60,983 nt of DNA from Lentisphaeria bacterium (lineage in GTDB: Bacteria; Verrucomicrobiota; Lentisphaeria; Victivallales; Victivallaceae): the NCBI GenBank assembly GCA_900768515.1, contig CAAGDG010000067.1, positions 1 to 60,983 on the forward strand, read 5' to 3'. Below, in pieces: positions 7,833 to 18,179 of this stretch. The notes beneath the pieces are model-generated. The model searched no databases. It saw only the letters and a program-made list of their open reading frames with translations, and was not told the origin of the DNA. The translations under genes were made by a program, and so were the position numbers. How positions within the stretch are numbered: the first letter of the stretch is position 1; every line of letters starts with the position of its first letter.

Positions 7833-8246
7833 ATGTATTTCGATATTTCCTACCGGGTGCCTTACGCGGACACCGATCAGATGGGGGTGGTTTATTATGC
7901 GAACTACCTCGAATACTTTGAGCGGAGCCGGACGGAACTGCTGCGTTCCGCCGGACTGCCCTACAGCGAGCTGGAGCGCCTTGGATTGTTCCTGCCGGTC
8001 TCGGAGGCCCACTGCAGGTATCTGGCGCCGGCGCACTACGACGATCTTCTCACGCTGCGTTCCTGGGTCGCGGAAGTCAAGGGGGTGCGGCTGCGGATTG
8101 AATCGGAGGTGCGGCGCGGCGATGAACTGCTGGTTTCGGGGTATGTGGTGCTGGTCAGCGTCAATCGTGACCGGAAAGTGGTCCGCATGGCGCCCGAACT
8201 GATTGAAAGCTGTAAAAAATTCTTCTATACTCCGGAGCAGGCATGA
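7833..8246 (+). CDS. Acyl-CoA thioesterase, YbgC/FadM hotdog family
   Basis: A protein of 137 residues with the 4-hydroxybenzoyl-CoA thioesterase pattern: VPYADTDQMGVVYYANYLEYFERSRTELLRS, where the Asp of the DTDQMG motif is the catalytic residue. It probably forms a hotdog-fold oligomer that hydrolyses short or medium acyl-CoA or acyl-ACP; the real substrate cannot be read. An AGGAGG precedes the ATG, and the stop overlaps the manA start by four bases, so the two are likely coupled. YbgC often lies with tol-pal genes, but none are here. Confidence 0.88.
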   Translation: MYFDISYRVPYADTDQMGVVYYANYLEYFERSRTELLRSAGLPYSELERLGLFLPVSEAHCRYLAPAHYDDLLTLRSWVAEVKGVRLRIESEVRRGDELLVSGYVVLVSVNRDRKVVRMAPELIESCKKFFYTPEQA

Positions 8247-9271
8247 TGAGTCAACTGGCAGGATGCGGTGGATTGTATCCGTTGAAATTTGTTCCGATCT
8301 ATCAGCCCAGAATGTGGGGCGGCAGCCAGATATCCGAGGTGCTGCACCGGGAGCTTCCCCCCGTCACCGGCGACCCGATCGGCGAATCATGGGAGCTGGT
8401 GGACCGGGAAAAGGAACAGAGTGTGGTTTCCAACGGTCCGCTGGCGGGCAGCACCATGCAGGAGCTGCTGCGTCACTACGGGCGGGAGCTGGTCGGGCGC
8501 AAGGCGAAATCGATCGCGCGTTTTCCGCTGCTGGTCAAACTGATCGATGCCGGCGACCGGCTGTCGCTGCAGGTGCATCCCGACGAGGCCGCCTGTGCGC
8601 GTCTCGGCGGCGGCGCCGAACCGAAAACGGAAATGTGGTACATCATCGCGGCCCGCAAGGGGGCGCAGATTCTGGCCGGTCTGCAGGGGCGGGCCACCCG
8701 GCAGCAGCTGGTCACCCGGCTGGACTCTCCGGACGTTGAAACCCTGCTGCAGGTCTATCCTTCAATGCCCGGGGACGCCTACTTCATCACCTCCGGCACC
8801 TTGCACGCGATCGGCGGCGGCAACCTGATTCTGGAGATCCAGCAGAACAGCGACACCACCTACCGGGTCAGCGACTGGGGACGGGTCGGGGCCGACGGCA
8901 AGCCGCGGGAGCTTCACGTCGAACAGGGGGTGCAGTCGATCAATTTCATGAACCGCACTTCTCCGCGGATCGCCGGAGTCTCCGGACAGGTCGGCCACAA
9001 CCGGAAGTTCGCGGTGGTCAACCGCTGTCCGTTCTTCGTGGTGGACGATCTGCGGCTGGTCGAGGTCTGGAACGACGACACCTCCGCGACGGGCAGTTTC
9101 CATCTGCTCAGCGCGATCAACCGGCCGGTCGCGGTGGCGCGGGCGGACGGCGCCGGAGAGCCGGTGGAGCTGGTTGCCGGAGAGACGGTTCTGGTTCCGG
9201 CCTGCTACGGGGCCTACACGGTCACGCCGCTGGCCGAAGGGGAGTGTACGGTGGTGCGGACCACCTTGTAA
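8243..9271 (+). CDS. manA: Mannose-6-phosphate isomerase, class I type
   Basis: A protein of 342 residues. It interconverts mannose-6-phosphate and fructose-6-phosphate, feeding mannose into glycolysis or supplying GDP-mannose. Zinc-site motifs are visible: LSLQVHPDE (Gln and His ligands, about residues 109-117), the Glu in PKTEMWYI and the His in SGTLHAIGGGNLILEIQQ. GESWELVD near the N-terminus is also typical. The C-terminal third is a second cupin. It is translationally coupled to the upstream thioesterase gene and followed by argS 19 bases later. Confidence 0.92.
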   Translation: MMSQLAGCGGLYPLKFVPIYQPRMWGGSQISEVLHRELPPVTGDPIGESWELVDREKEQSVVSNGPLAGSTMQELLRHYGRELVGRKAKSIARFPLLVKLIDAGDRLSLQVHPDEAACARLGGGAEPKTEMWYIIAARKGAQILAGLQGRATRQQLVTRLDSPDVETLLQVYPSMPGDAYFITSGTLHAIGGGNLILEIQQNSDTTYRVSDWGRVGADGKPRELHVEQGVQSINFMNRTSPRIAGVSGQVGHNRKFAVVNRCPFFVVDDLRLVEVWNDDTSATGSFHLLSAINRPVAVARADGAGEPVELVAGETVLVPACYGAYTVTPLAEGECTVVRTTL

Positions 9272-9290
9272 CAAAAGAGCGGAAATCATT

Positions 9291-11081
9291 ATGGAGTTTG
9301 TTTTTCTGTCGGATCTGGAGAAGTTTCTCCGGAGTGAGTTTTCCGGATATCCGGCGACGGCGACCCTGGTGCCGGAACGTTGTCCGAACGGGATGGCCGG
9401 GGATTTTGCCTTGAATTGTTTCCGGATCGGCCGTTTCTGCGGCAATCCGGTCCGCGCGGCGGAGGCGGTCGCCGGGTTTCTGAAGGGACACCCCGACATT
9501 GAGGCGGTGGAGGTGATCAAAGCGTTCGTCAATGTGACGGTCAAGGCCGCCGCGCTGCATCGGGATACGGTTGCGGCGGTGGACCGGCTGCTGGATTCCG
9601 CGCGGTTCCCGGAGTCGGAGCGGCGGCGGATTCTGATCGAATATTCCGCCCCCAACACCAACAAGCCGCAGCACCTCGGGCACGTGCGGAACAACACGCT
9701 CGGCATGTCGCTGGCCTCTCTGCTCAAGCGGGTCGGCCATGAGGTGATCGAGATCAATCTGGTCAACGACCGGGGAATCCACATCTGCAAGTCGATGATC
9801 GCCTACCAGCGGTTCGGGAACGGCTGCACGCCGCAGTCCACCGGGATGAAAGGGGATCATCTGGTCGGCAAATTCTATGTGGATTACAATAAGGCGCTCT
9901 CCGGGGAGATCGCGGCGCTGAAGGCCTCGCATCCGGAGCTGGCCGACAAGAACAGTGAAGAGCTTTTTCTCCAGACGGAGCTTGGCGCCGCCACGCAGAA
10001 AATGCTGCAGGACTGGGAGGCGGGCGATCCCGAAGTCCGCGCACTCTGGAAGAAGATGAACGCCTGGGTGTTCGAGGGGTTTGCGCAGACTTACGCCCGG
10101 ATGGGCATTCATTTTGACCACACCTATCTGGAGAGTGAAACCTATCTGCTCGGCAAGGATATCATCGCCGACGGTCTCGCTCGGGGGATCTTCGCCCGGC
10201 GGGAGGACGGGGCGGTGTTCTGCGACCTCGGCAAACTGGGGCGCAAGGTTGTGCTCCGCAGTGACGGGACCAGTGTCTACATCACGCAGGACATCGGCAC
10301 CACGTTGCGGAAGTTCGAGGATTACAGACCCGATTCGATGATCTGGGTGGTCGGGGATGAACAGAATCTTCACTTCCAGATGCTGTTCGAAATCATGAAG
10401 CGGCTGGGATACCCCTGGGCGGGCAATCTCCACCACCTTTCCTACGGGATGGTCAACCTTCCGAGCGGCAAGATGAAGAGCCGCGAGGGGACCGTCGTCG
10501 ACGCCGACGACCTCTTCGATGAGATGGCCGGTCTCGCGGTCGAAGCCTGCCGGGAACGGGGCGGCGACGAGCTGGATCCGGAGGAGCTGGCTGAGCGTGG
10601 CGAGATCATCGGGCTTGGCGCGTTGAAGTTCATGCTGCTCAAATTCAATCCGAAGACCACCATGATGTTCGATCCCGCCGCCTCATTGAAGTTCGAAGGC
10701 GACACCGGGCCGTACGTTCAGTACGCTGCCGCCCGGATCCATTCGATCGAACGGAAGGCGGCCGAGCGCGGAATCGACTTCGCGTCCGACCGGGTGGACT
10801 GGTCGCTGCTGGACCAGCCCGCGGAAAAGGCGCTGGCGGTGACCGCCAGCTTCTATCCGGGGGTTCTGCGGCAGGCGGCGGAACGGCGGGACTGCTCCGG
10901 ATTGGTGGAGTATCTGCTCGAACTGGGCAAGGCGTTCAACCGCTTCTACCGGGAGTGTCCGGTGCTGGCTGCCGAATCTCCCGAGCTGGTCGCTTCGCGG
11001 CTCGCGCTCGCCGAGGCGGTCCGCTGTCTGCTGACCGACGGACTTGAGACGTTGACCATCCGGGTGCCGAAGGCGATGTGA
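9291..11081 (+). CDS. argS: Arginyl-tRNA synthetase
   Basis: A protein of 596 residues, a class I synthetase. The HIGH motif appears as HLGH at residues 128-131 within NTNKPQHLGHVRNN. The KMSKS equivalent is KMKSREG at about 394. An N-terminal Add-1 domain and the C-terminal anticodon-binding DALR domain (VQYAAARIHSIERKA onward) are present. The NKPQHLGHVRN form resembles the version seen in Bacteroidetes-type ArgS. The frame extends upstream to 9174 inside manA, but ATG 9291 is the family start. It is the last gene of the cmk run. Confidence 0.95.
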   Translation: MEFVFLSDLEKFLRSEFSGYPATATLVPERCPNGMAGDFALNCFRIGRFCGNPVRAAEAVAGFLKGHPDIEAVEVIKAFVNVTVKAAALHRDTVAAVDRLLDSARFPESERRRILIEYSAPNTNKPQHLGHVRNNTLGMSLASLLKRVGHEVIEINLVNDRGIHICKSMIAYQRFGNGCTPQSTGMKGDHLVGKFYVDYNKALSGEIAALKASHPELADKNSEELFLQTELGAATQKMLQDWEAGDPEVRALWKKMNAWVFEGFAQTYARMGIHFDHTYLESETYLLGKDIIADGLARGIFARREDGAVFCDLGKLGRKVVLRSDGTSVYITQDIGTTLRKFEDYRPDSMIWVVGDEQNLHFQMLFEIMKRLGYPWAGNLHHLSYGMVNLPSGKMKSREGTVVDADDLFDEMAGLAVEACRERGGDELDPEELAERGEIIGLGALKFMLLKFNPKTTMMFDPAASLKFEGDTGPYVQYAAARIHSIERKAAERGIDFASDRVDWSLLDQPAEKALAVTASFYPGVLRQAAERRDCSGLVEYLLELGKAFNRFYRECPVLAAESPELVASRLALAEAVRCLLTDGLETLTIRVPKAM

Positions 11082-11085
11082 CAGG

Positions 11086-11144
11086 GCGCCGTTCGTTCCG
11101 CTTCGCACTTCCGTTCCGGAAACGTCTCAGAAGCGGAACGGCGC
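11086..11144. other. Inverted repeat between convergent genes
   Basis: GCGCCGTTCGTTCCGCTTC at 11086-11104 pairs with GAAGCGGAACGGCGC at 11130-11144, apart from a four-base bulge. It spans the gap between argS and the minus-strand hydrolase gene, and its right arm is part of that gene's last codons. There is no T run, so it is at best a weak or protein-assisted terminator for both genes. Confidence 0.45.
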
Positions 11145-13706
11145 GGTTGCAGCCGGTTCCATCTCCTCCTCCCGGACCGTGAGGAAGGAGCGGTAGGAGC
11201 CGGCGAGCGCGAGCATCGCCTCGTAATAGAAGCGGATCTGGTCGCGGGTGCCGCAGGCGCAGACGGCGCCGGCGGTTCCTCCGGTTGCGGTCGGGTGGGT
11301 CAGGTTGCCGACGGTCATGAAGCCGTTGACCTGCAGATCGCTCAGGGGGCTGACGAAGATCTCGGCGTCGCGGAGAATGGATAATCCCATCGAGCCGACG
11401 AATTCCCCCATGGCCTCCGGAAACATCCGGTGTCCGATCTGGTAGAAGAGGGGGTGGATCATCGAGTAGAGTTCGAGCAGTTCGTAACTCTCGCTCCGCC
11501 TTTCGCGGGTGCTCCAGAGCCGCTGGTTGAACTCCTTCTGAAAGTTGAGGAATCCGCTCAGCGGATTGTTCCGGTCGAGGTAGCCTCCGGCGCGGATGAA
11601 GACCAGGCTGAGTTCGCGCTCGGCGGAACTTCCATCGCGGGGCCGGGCGTCGACCGGGAAAAGCATTTTGCAGTTGCGGAAAAATCGGTGCTGCGCCATT
11701 CCCCAGATGATCATGCCGGCGATGGTGGCGGGACCCTCCATCAGCGAGGAGTATTTGGCGTTGAGTTCCCGGCGGAGCGCAAGAAACGGTTCGAAATCGA
11801 CGAAGAACCGGATCCGGAAGAGCCGCCGTCCCGCGTAGAGAATTTCGGGTCGCGCGGCGGGGGTGTCGAGTGCCGGATAGGGCAGCACTCCCCGGCATCC
11901 CCAGATGTTTTTGAGGTCGGCAAGCAGTTCCTGCATCGGCATCCCATCCACCGGGACGTGGTGGTACTGGAGCCAGAGGTCGACCTCTGTGAAATCGGCG
12001 GTGAACCGGGCGATTACATTGAGCAGCCCCCAGCCGGGGTGGCGGTACCTGCGCAGATTCGGGGTCGCGAACCGCCGCCGGGCGGCCTTCTGCGGTTCTT
12101 CCGGCAGAAGTTCGCAGTGCAGGAAGGTCGCCGTCAGCAGTCGTTCGATCAGATTGCGCAGCTCCTGACGCGCCGCGTAGCCGCAGTCGGGCAGCCGGCG
12201 CGCCCAGCGGCGCAGCCGGCGGGCGAGAAGTTCGGGCTGGTGGCGGGATTCTTCCCGGTGGAGACGGTTGATCTCGGTGACGGCGGTTCGCATGGTCATC
12301 CGGATCTGTTCGGCGGTCAGCAGCTGGAAGTTGTCGCGGCCGGGGTCGAAGTGCATTTCAATCCACAGCAGCTTCCCGCTGTTGTCATAGAAGGCCTCGG
12401 CGATGTCGGTGAACCAGACCTTGCGCCGTCCCAGTCGGAAGAATCCGGGCGCCGCCGACCAGTGCAGCTGTGCGTGGGAGCGGATGTAATCGGTCAGGCT
12501 GCCGATCAGCGTTCTCCTTGCCGTCGCATAGTCGCCGGGAGTTTCGCCGCGGAAGTAGATCAGCCGGAAGCAGGAGAGGACAAACTTCGAATATTCATTC
12601 CGCAGGAAGATGCCGGTGGCTTTTCTCCAGCCGTTCTCCTCCGCCCGCATGCCGAGCCGTTTGAGCAGCTGGAGCAGCTTGATGAAGACGAGCAGCAGGA
12701 TGGTTCCGGCGCTCCAGCGGTCGACGAGCCGGGTCATGCGCAGTTTGTAGCTGTCGCGGAGCAGCCGGAGCTGTTCCAGGGAGCGTTCGCGCAGCGAGAG
12801 GGCCACCGGGTCGGCAGGAGGGGCGGCGGGCGGTTCCGCGGGGGGGACCGCCGGAGATTCTGACTCTTCCCGCAGGAAGTCGGAGATCGTTTTCGCGGTT
12901 TTCTCCGGCATCTCCTCCTGCGGCGAGTGTCCGCATTCCGGAAACACTTCAAGGCGGGAGCCGGTCAGACACTCCTGGAAGAGCGGAGCATCTTCGACGG
13001 AGATCACCCGGTCCTCCGCGCCCCACAGGATCAGGGCCGGAATCCGCAGTTTCCGCAGCTCCTCCCGAAAGGCGGGGACATTGGGAATGCGGAACTGGCG
13101 GGCCGCCGCGATCACACAGTCGCGGGCGCCGGGCAGCCGCAGCGCACCGGCGTAGGCTTCGACCAGTTCCCGGCTGATTCGCTCCTCCCGGAAATAGGCC
13201 TGGCGCATCACCAGGTAGGCCATGAGTTCCTCGTTGGCGAAGCGGATCAGCGGATGGGTCGGCGACATCTGCGCCAGCGTCTCGATAAACGCCGGAATCC
13301 GGTTGAACATTCCGGCCGAATCGATCAGGATCAGCCGGTCGATTCGGGTTCGCATCGCGGCGTCGCAGAGGACCAGGCAGGCGAGCGCACCTCCCATCGA
13401 ATGGCCGATCAGGACTGCGTGGCTGAGGTCCAGCGTCCGGATCACGTCGGCGACTGAACGGGAGAGGTCGAAGAGGGAGAGGTGTTCCGGGTCGTTGTGC
13501 GAGGAGTACCCGAATCCTTTGATGTCGATGCGGATCAGGCGGAAGTGCGCCGGCAGATGTCCGATCATGGCCTCCCAGGTGTCGGAGGTTTCCGCGAAAC
13601 CGTGCAGGAAGAGCAGAGGCGGGCCGTCGGCCTGGTTGTCCCGATAGGCGATCCGGTTGATGACGCCGTTGTCATCGGCGATCTCAAGATAACGGCGCTG
13701 GTTCAT
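11127..13706 (-). CDS. Alpha/beta-hydrolase fused to a CoA-acyltransferase-like (HHxxxDG) region
   Basis: A protein of 859 residues. Residues 1-280 form an alpha/beta-hydrolase: oxyanion region LLFLHGFAETSDTW, nucleophile elbow GHSMGG (Ser103), Asp232 in WGAEDRV and His260 in CGHSPQEE, a complete triad. A proline/alanine-rich linker (about 284-300) leads to a second half with one hydrophobic stretch near 334-350 and the motif HHVPVDG at 582-588. That motif is the active-site pattern of CoA-dependent acyltransferases of the CAT / E2 / condensation-domain superfamily. The start at 13706 is chosen because a promoter-like pair at 13747-13775 would exclude the upstream ATG at 13775. The substrate is unknown; ester or lipid transfer is inferred only from the folds. 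Confidence 0.75.
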   Translation of the reverse strand: MNQRRYLEIADDNGVINRIAYRDNQADGPPLLFLHGFAETSDTWEAMIGHLPAHFRLIRIDIKGFGYSSHNDPEHLSLFDLSRSVADVIRTLDLSHAVLIGHSMGGALACLVLCDAAMRTRIDRLILIDSAGMFNRIPAFIETLAQMSPTHPLIRFANEELMAYLVMRQAYFREERISRELVEAYAGALRLPGARDCVIAAARQFRIPNVPAFREELRKLRIPALILWGAEDRVISVEDAPLFQECLTGSRLEVFPECGHSPQEEMPEKTAKTISDFLREESESPAVPPAEPPAAPPADPVALSLRERSLEQLRLLRDSYKLRMTRLVDRWSAGTILLLVFIKLLQLLKRLGMRAEENGWRKATGIFLRNEYSKFVLSCFRLIYFRGETPGDYATARRTLIGSLTDYIRSHAQLHWSAAPGFFRLGRRKVWFTDIAEAFYDNSGKLLWIEMHFDPGRDNFQLLTAEQIRMTMRTAVTEINRLHREESRHQPELLARRLRRWARRLPDCGYAARQELRNLIERLLTATFLHCELLPEEPQKAARRRFATPNLRRYRHPGWGLLNVIARFTADFTEVDLWLQYHHVPVDGMPMQELLADLKNIWGCRGVLPYPALDTPAARPEILYAGRRLFRIRFFVDFEPFLALRRELNAKYSSLMEGPATIAGMIIWGMAQHRFFRNCKMLFPVDARPRDGSSAERELSLVFIRAGGYLDRNNPLSGFLNFQKEFNQRLWSTRERRSESYELLELYSMIHPLFYQIGHRMFPEAMGEFVGSMGLSILRDAEIFVSPLSDLQVNGFMTVGNLTHPTATGGTAGAVCACGTRDQIRFYYEAMLALAGSYRSFLTVREEEMEPAATAPFRF

Positions 13707-13746
13707 GGTGCTCTTTCTGGTCTCTGCGTTCCGATTGCGGTACCTC

Positions 13747-13775
13747 AATATAGTTCCGGCTTCGGCGATACGCAA
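13747..13775 (-). promoter_or_regulatory. Putative promoter of the hydrolase-acyltransferase gene
   Basis: On the minus strand TTGCGT (13770-13775) and TATATT (13747-13752) are separated by 17 bases. Transcription would start about 35 bases before the ATG at 13706. Confidence 0.55.
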
Positions 13776-13857
13776 CCCCGATGGGTGGAAAAACTGTCTT
13801 GTTTCATACGAAAAAGTTGTTTTTATTTATTTTTTCAGCAAAAAATAACCCGTAGAG

Positions 13858-13885
13858 TTGACATTTCGAAAAAATGCTTTATCTT
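13858..13885 (+). promoter_or_regulatory. Putative promoter of the moxR operon
   Basis: A perfect TTGACA (13858-13863) and TATCTT (13880-13885) with a 16-base spacer lie in an AT-rich stretch 50 bases before the moxR ribosome-binding site. Confidence 0.6.
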
Positions 13886-13937
13886 AATAAACATCGGAGA
13901 GAAGTCTTTTATCAGAACCAGACAGAGGAGGATTGAC

Positions 13938-14960
<1,023 letters not shown>

Positions 14961-15013
14961 AGCGTCGCGCTGCAGTCAAGAGTCGTTCATGAAGTGGAAA
15001 GCGAGGTGAATCC

Positions 15014-15901
15014 ATGCTGCCGCCGGAATTGGCCAAACAGATCAGGCTGCTGGAGATTCGTACCAACCGGGCGGTCGACGAGATCACCGGAGGTGCCTAC
15101 CGCAGCGTGTTCAAGGGGCGCGGCATCGAATTTGAGGAGGTGAGAGAGTACACCCCGGAAGACGATGTCCGCGACATCGACTGGAACGTGTCGGCCCGGA
15201 TGGGGTCGCCCTACATCAAGAAATATGTCGAGGAACGGGAGCTGACCGTGCTTCTGCTGGTCGATGTTTCCGCCTCGGGAGCGTTCGGTTCCGCAGAGAA
15301 GAGCAAGCGCCGGACCGCGGCTGAACTGGCCGCGCTTCTGGCCTTCAGCGCGGGCCGGAACGGGGACAAGGTCGGGTTGCTGATGTTCAGCGACCGGATC
15401 GAATTGTACGTGCCGCCCCGGTCGGGCCGGAGTCATACGCTCCGGCTGATCCGGGAGATGCTGGCGTTCCGTCCGCAATCGGGCGGAACCGACATCGACC
15501 TGGCGCTGCGCGAGTCGGCGCAGCTGCTGAAGAAGCGCAGCGTCGTGTTTCTGCTGAGCGACCTGATCGACCGCAAGGAGTTTGAAACTTCACTCAAGCT
15601 GCTGAATCGTCGGCATGATGTGGTCGCGCTTCAGATTTTCGACCCGGTTGAACACCGCTGGCCGAGCGCGTTGCCGGTGGTGGTCGAAGACGCGGAGAGC
15701 GGCGAGCTGGTCCGGTTCGGCGGCGGAAGGCGGGAACTCGGTCGCCTTGAGGCGGAACTGGAACAGGTCCGCGAGGCGCGGCGGGAACTCTGCCGCCGCG
15801 CCCGGGTCGATCTCATCGAAATCGAGAGCGGCAGGGAGGTGCTGCGTCCGGTGATTGAATTCTTCGCGCGCCGCCGCCGCCGTCTCGGAAATCGGGGGTG
15901 A
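15014..15901 (+). CDS. DUF58 domain protein of the MoxR/VWA operon
   Basis: A protein of 295 residues. The DUF58 signature is clear: GGAYRSVFKGRGIEFEEVREYTPEDDVRDIDWNVSARMGSPYIKKYVEERE at about residues 26-76, followed by a VWA-like fold (LLLVDVSASGAFG, with D-x-S-x-S). It lacks the two N-terminal membrane helices that many DUF58 proteins have, so it is probably cytoplasmic or peripheral. It follows moxR by 53 bases and precedes the membrane protein at 15906. Confidence 0.88.
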   Translation: MLPPELAKQIRLLEIRTNRAVDEITGGAYRSVFKGRGIEFEEVREYTPEDDVRDIDWNVSARMGSPYIKKYVEERELTVLLLVDVSASGAFGSAEKSKRRTAAELAALLAFSAGRNGDKVGLLMFSDRIELYVPPRSGRSHTLRLIREMLAFRPQSGGTDIDLALRESAQLLKKRSVVFLLSDLIDRKEFETSLKLLNRRHDVVALQIFDPVEHRWPSALPVVVEDAESGELVRFGGGRRELGRLEAELEQVREARRELCRRARVDLIEIESGREVLRPVIEFFARRRRRLGNRG

Positions 15902-15905
15902 GAAT

Positions 15906-16877
15906 ATGAGGAGTATTTTGAAATATTGCGGGATTGGAGCCGGGGCATTGCTGCTGTTGCTGCTGCTGGTCGCCGGTTCCGGTTACCTGTGGAGCTATCG
16001 GCTTTCGGAACCGCTTTCGGTGCCCGGCGCGGTGGAACTGCTGCCGGCCGATGGCGTTGAATTGGGCGGCGAGGTGACCGGTGTACTCCGGTTTGAACTT
16101 CCGTGCCGTTTTGCGGTCGGCCAGGTTGCCGCGGTGCCGGGAGAGGGCGTCGCGCTGGTGGGCGAGCCTTCGGCGCGAAGGAGCGGCTGGTCGTGGTCGC
16201 GTTTCCGCTGGGAGGTCTCCTTCCGGATGCGGCCGTTCCGGGCGGGGGAGATTCCGGCCGGTTCGCTGTCGCTTGAGATTCCAGGACAGGATCCGGGGCT
16301 GTTCACCGCGGTGATTCCGGATTTTCCGGTCAAACCGCTCGATGTGGTCCCGGTGGGGCGGCCGAAGCTGGCCGGCGCGGTGGACCCGGGCGCGGAGCCG
16401 GTCAATCCGAACTGGTACTGGCTGATTCTGCTGCCGGTCGCTCTGATCGTTCTCTGGCTGTGGCGCCGTCGGCGGGGAGGCGCGGCGCCGCTGCCGCCGT
16501 GGGAGCAGGCGCTGGCCGCGATGCAGGCGCTGCGGCGGGCGGTTGCCGATCACGCCATTCCGCTGGAGACCGGATATGCGAAGTTGACCGATCTGGTCCG
16601 GGGGTATCTGGAAAGCCGTTTCCTGCTTCCGGCCTCGACCCGGACCACCCCGGAATTTCTTGCGGAACTGGATTCGGCGGAGAGTCCGCTTCCCGCGGAC
16701 CAGCGTCCGTTTCTGCGGGAGTTCATGACCGCGGCGGACCTTGTGAAATTCGCGCGGGCTCCGGGAGATATCCGGTTGTTTGACGACGCTCTGACCCGGG
16801 CGGAGGCGCTGGTCGCCGGTACCCGTCCCGATGAAAACGCGGTGGAACGCGCGGGAAAGGAGGTGGACCATGTTTGA
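15906..16877 (+). CDS. Membrane protein of the MoxR operon (BatD / DUF4381-like position)
   Basis: A protein of 323 residues with an N-terminal membrane segment (about residues 8-28), an extracytoplasmic beta-rich part, a second membrane helix near 178-195 (WYWLILLPVALIVLWLW, then RRRRGG), and a cytoplasmic helical tail. That topology, and its place between DUF58 and VWA genes, match the BatD/DUF4381 type of protein in MoxR operons. No catalytic motif is seen. The start is four bases after the DUF58 stop, and its end overlaps the next gene by eight bases. Confidence 0.65.
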   Translation: MRSILKYCGIGAGALLLLLLLVAGSGYLWSYRLSEPLSVPGAVELLPADGVELGGEVTGVLRFELPCRFAVGQVAAVPGEGVALVGEPSARRSGWSWSRFRWEVSFRMRPFRAGEIPAGSLSLEIPGQDPGLFTAVIPDFPVKPLDVVPVGRPKLAGAVDPGAEPVNPNWYWLILLPVALIVLWLWRRRRGGAAPLPPWEQALAAMQALRRAVADHAIPLETGYAKLTDLVRGYLESRFLLPASTRTTPEFLAELDSAESPLPADQRPFLREFMTAADLVKFARAPGDIRLFDDALTRAEALVAGTRPDENAVERAGKEVDHV

Positions 16878-17895
16878 GTTTGCCTATCCATGGGTGCTGC
16901 TTCTTCTGCTGCTGATTCCGCTGCTGGGCGTCTATGTGGTTTGCTGGAAGAAACGTCCTTCGATCGTCGTTTCCGACGCGGCGCCGTTCCGTGCGGTGCG
17001 CGGGCGGAGGCGGCCCGGCTTCCCGCAGCTGTGCGTTCTGCTGGCCGCGACGCTGCTGGTGATTGCGCTGGCCCGTCCCCGCAGCGGGGACGAACGGGTG
17101 GTGATCCATTCGCAGGGGATCGACATCATTCTGGCGATCGACCTTTCCGGGAGTATGCGCGCCTACGATGCGCCGGGCGTCCGTTCCGGTCGGGAACTGG
17201 CGGATGCCGTCAACTCCGGAAAAGTCAAGAACCGGCTGGAGGTGGCCAAGGAGGAGATCCGCCGCTTCATCGAAGCGCGTCCCAACGACCGGATCGGTCT
17301 GATCGGGTTTGCGGATCTCGCCTACAGCTTTGCTCCGCCGACGTTGGACCACGCCTGGCTGCTGGCTCATCTCGAACAGCTCGAACCGGGCATGATCGGC
17401 GACCTGACCGGGATCGCCTCCCCGCTCTCCTCCGGCGTGAACCGGCTCAAGAAATCGGATGCTCCCCGGCGGGTGCTGGTGCTCTTCACCGACGGCCGCA
17501 ACACCGCGCAGAACCGGTTGACGCCGGAACAGGCGGCGGCACTGGGCAAGGAGTTTGATGTGGTCATTCACACGGTGGGGATCGGCAGCCGGAGCGCGTT
17601 CGTACTGGTCAACTCCCCGTTCGGCGGGCGGGGGTTCCAGCCGATGCCGGGCGAGTTTGACGAGAAGCTGCTCCGCTCGCTGGCCGACGTGACCGGCGGC
17701 TCCTATTTCCACGCCGCCGATGCCGAAGGGATGCGGAAGGTGATGGACGAGATCAACCAGTTGGAGACCACCACTATCGAGCAGCCCAAATACATCGAGT
17801 TCCGGGAGTACGCTCCCCGGCTGGCGCTGGCGGCACTGGTGCTGCTGTTCCTGGCGCTGCTGGCGGAATCGACCTGGCGGCTCCGACTGCCGTGA
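16870..17895 (+). CDS. VWA-domain membrane protein, BatA-like
   Basis: A protein of 341 residues. Two membrane segments at the N-terminus (about 8-24 and 56-72) are followed by a von Willebrand A domain with the metal-site motif DLSGS (in IILAIDLSGSMRAYD) and the later VLVLFTDGRN. A final membrane helix lies at 315-335. This is the BatA/BatB layout. The protein probably presents a metal-dependent adhesion domain to the periplasm and is remodelled by MoxR. ATG 16870 follows AAGGAGG inside the previous gene. Confidence 0.88.
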   Translation: MFEFAYPWVLLLLLLIPLLGVYVVCWKKRPSIVVSDAAPFRAVRGRRRPGFPQLCVLLAATLLVIALARPRSGDERVVIHSQGIDIILAIDLSGSMRAYDAPGVRSGRELADAVNSGKVKNRLEVAKEEIRRFIEARPNDRIGLIGFADLAYSFAPPTLDHAWLLAHLEQLEPGMIGDLTGIASPLSSGVNRLKKSDAPRRVLVLFTDGRNTAQNRLTPEQAAALGKEFDVVIHTVGIGSRSAFVLVNSPFGGRGFQPMPGEFDEKLLRSLADVTGGSYFHAADAEGMRKVMDEINQLETTTIEQPKYIEFREYAPRLALAALVLLFLALLAESTWRLRLP

Positions 17896-17947
17896 GTTCC
17901 AGTGGTGTTTCCGACGGCTCCGTTCCCGGGAATCCGGGGGCGGGGCC

Positions 17948-17980
17948 GCCTCTTTTTCCGGAGCGGAAAGGCGTTTTTTT
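17948..17980 (+). terminator. Probable terminator after the MoxR operon
   Basis: An imperfect hairpin (CCG/CGG and TTT/AAA around a GAG loop, with outer GCC/GGC) is followed by seven T, about 50 bases after the VWA stop. The left side of the stem is bulged. Confidence 0.5.
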
Positions 17981-18041
17981 CAGGATCTGAACAAATCCGG
18001 ATTCTTGTAAAAAAAAAGTGTTTTTTTCCTGTTTTTCGGGA

Positions 18042-18069
18042 TTGGAGCCGGCGAAATCGGTGTTACATT
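18042..18069 (+). promoter_or_regulatory. Putative promoter of the lactonase gene
   Basis: TTGGAG (18042-18047) and TACATT (18064-18069) have a 16-base spacer. The 284-base gap between the VWA gene and the lactonase holds only this and the terminator, plus an A-run/T-run stretch around 18008-18030. Confidence 0.4.
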
Positions 18070-18179
18070 AACCGTAACGGAGTTCCCCCGGAGTTTTCCG
18101 GGTATCCGGCGTCGTAGTTATTTTCCGGTTCCGGAGAGAGGGGTTTCTCCGGCAATTCATCACACAAGGAGCAGTTGTA

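Noticed and set aside
11430..12863. A 477-codon plus-strand frame opposite the hydrolase-acyltransferase gene
   Set aside because: It lacks domain motifs and a ribosome-binding site; the minus-strand frame has the Ser-Asp-His triad and HHxxxDG motif.
13707..13775. Upstream ATG at 13775 for the hydrolase gene
   Set aside because: The added 23 residues have no family match and a promoter-like pair with correct spacing lies inside this stretch.
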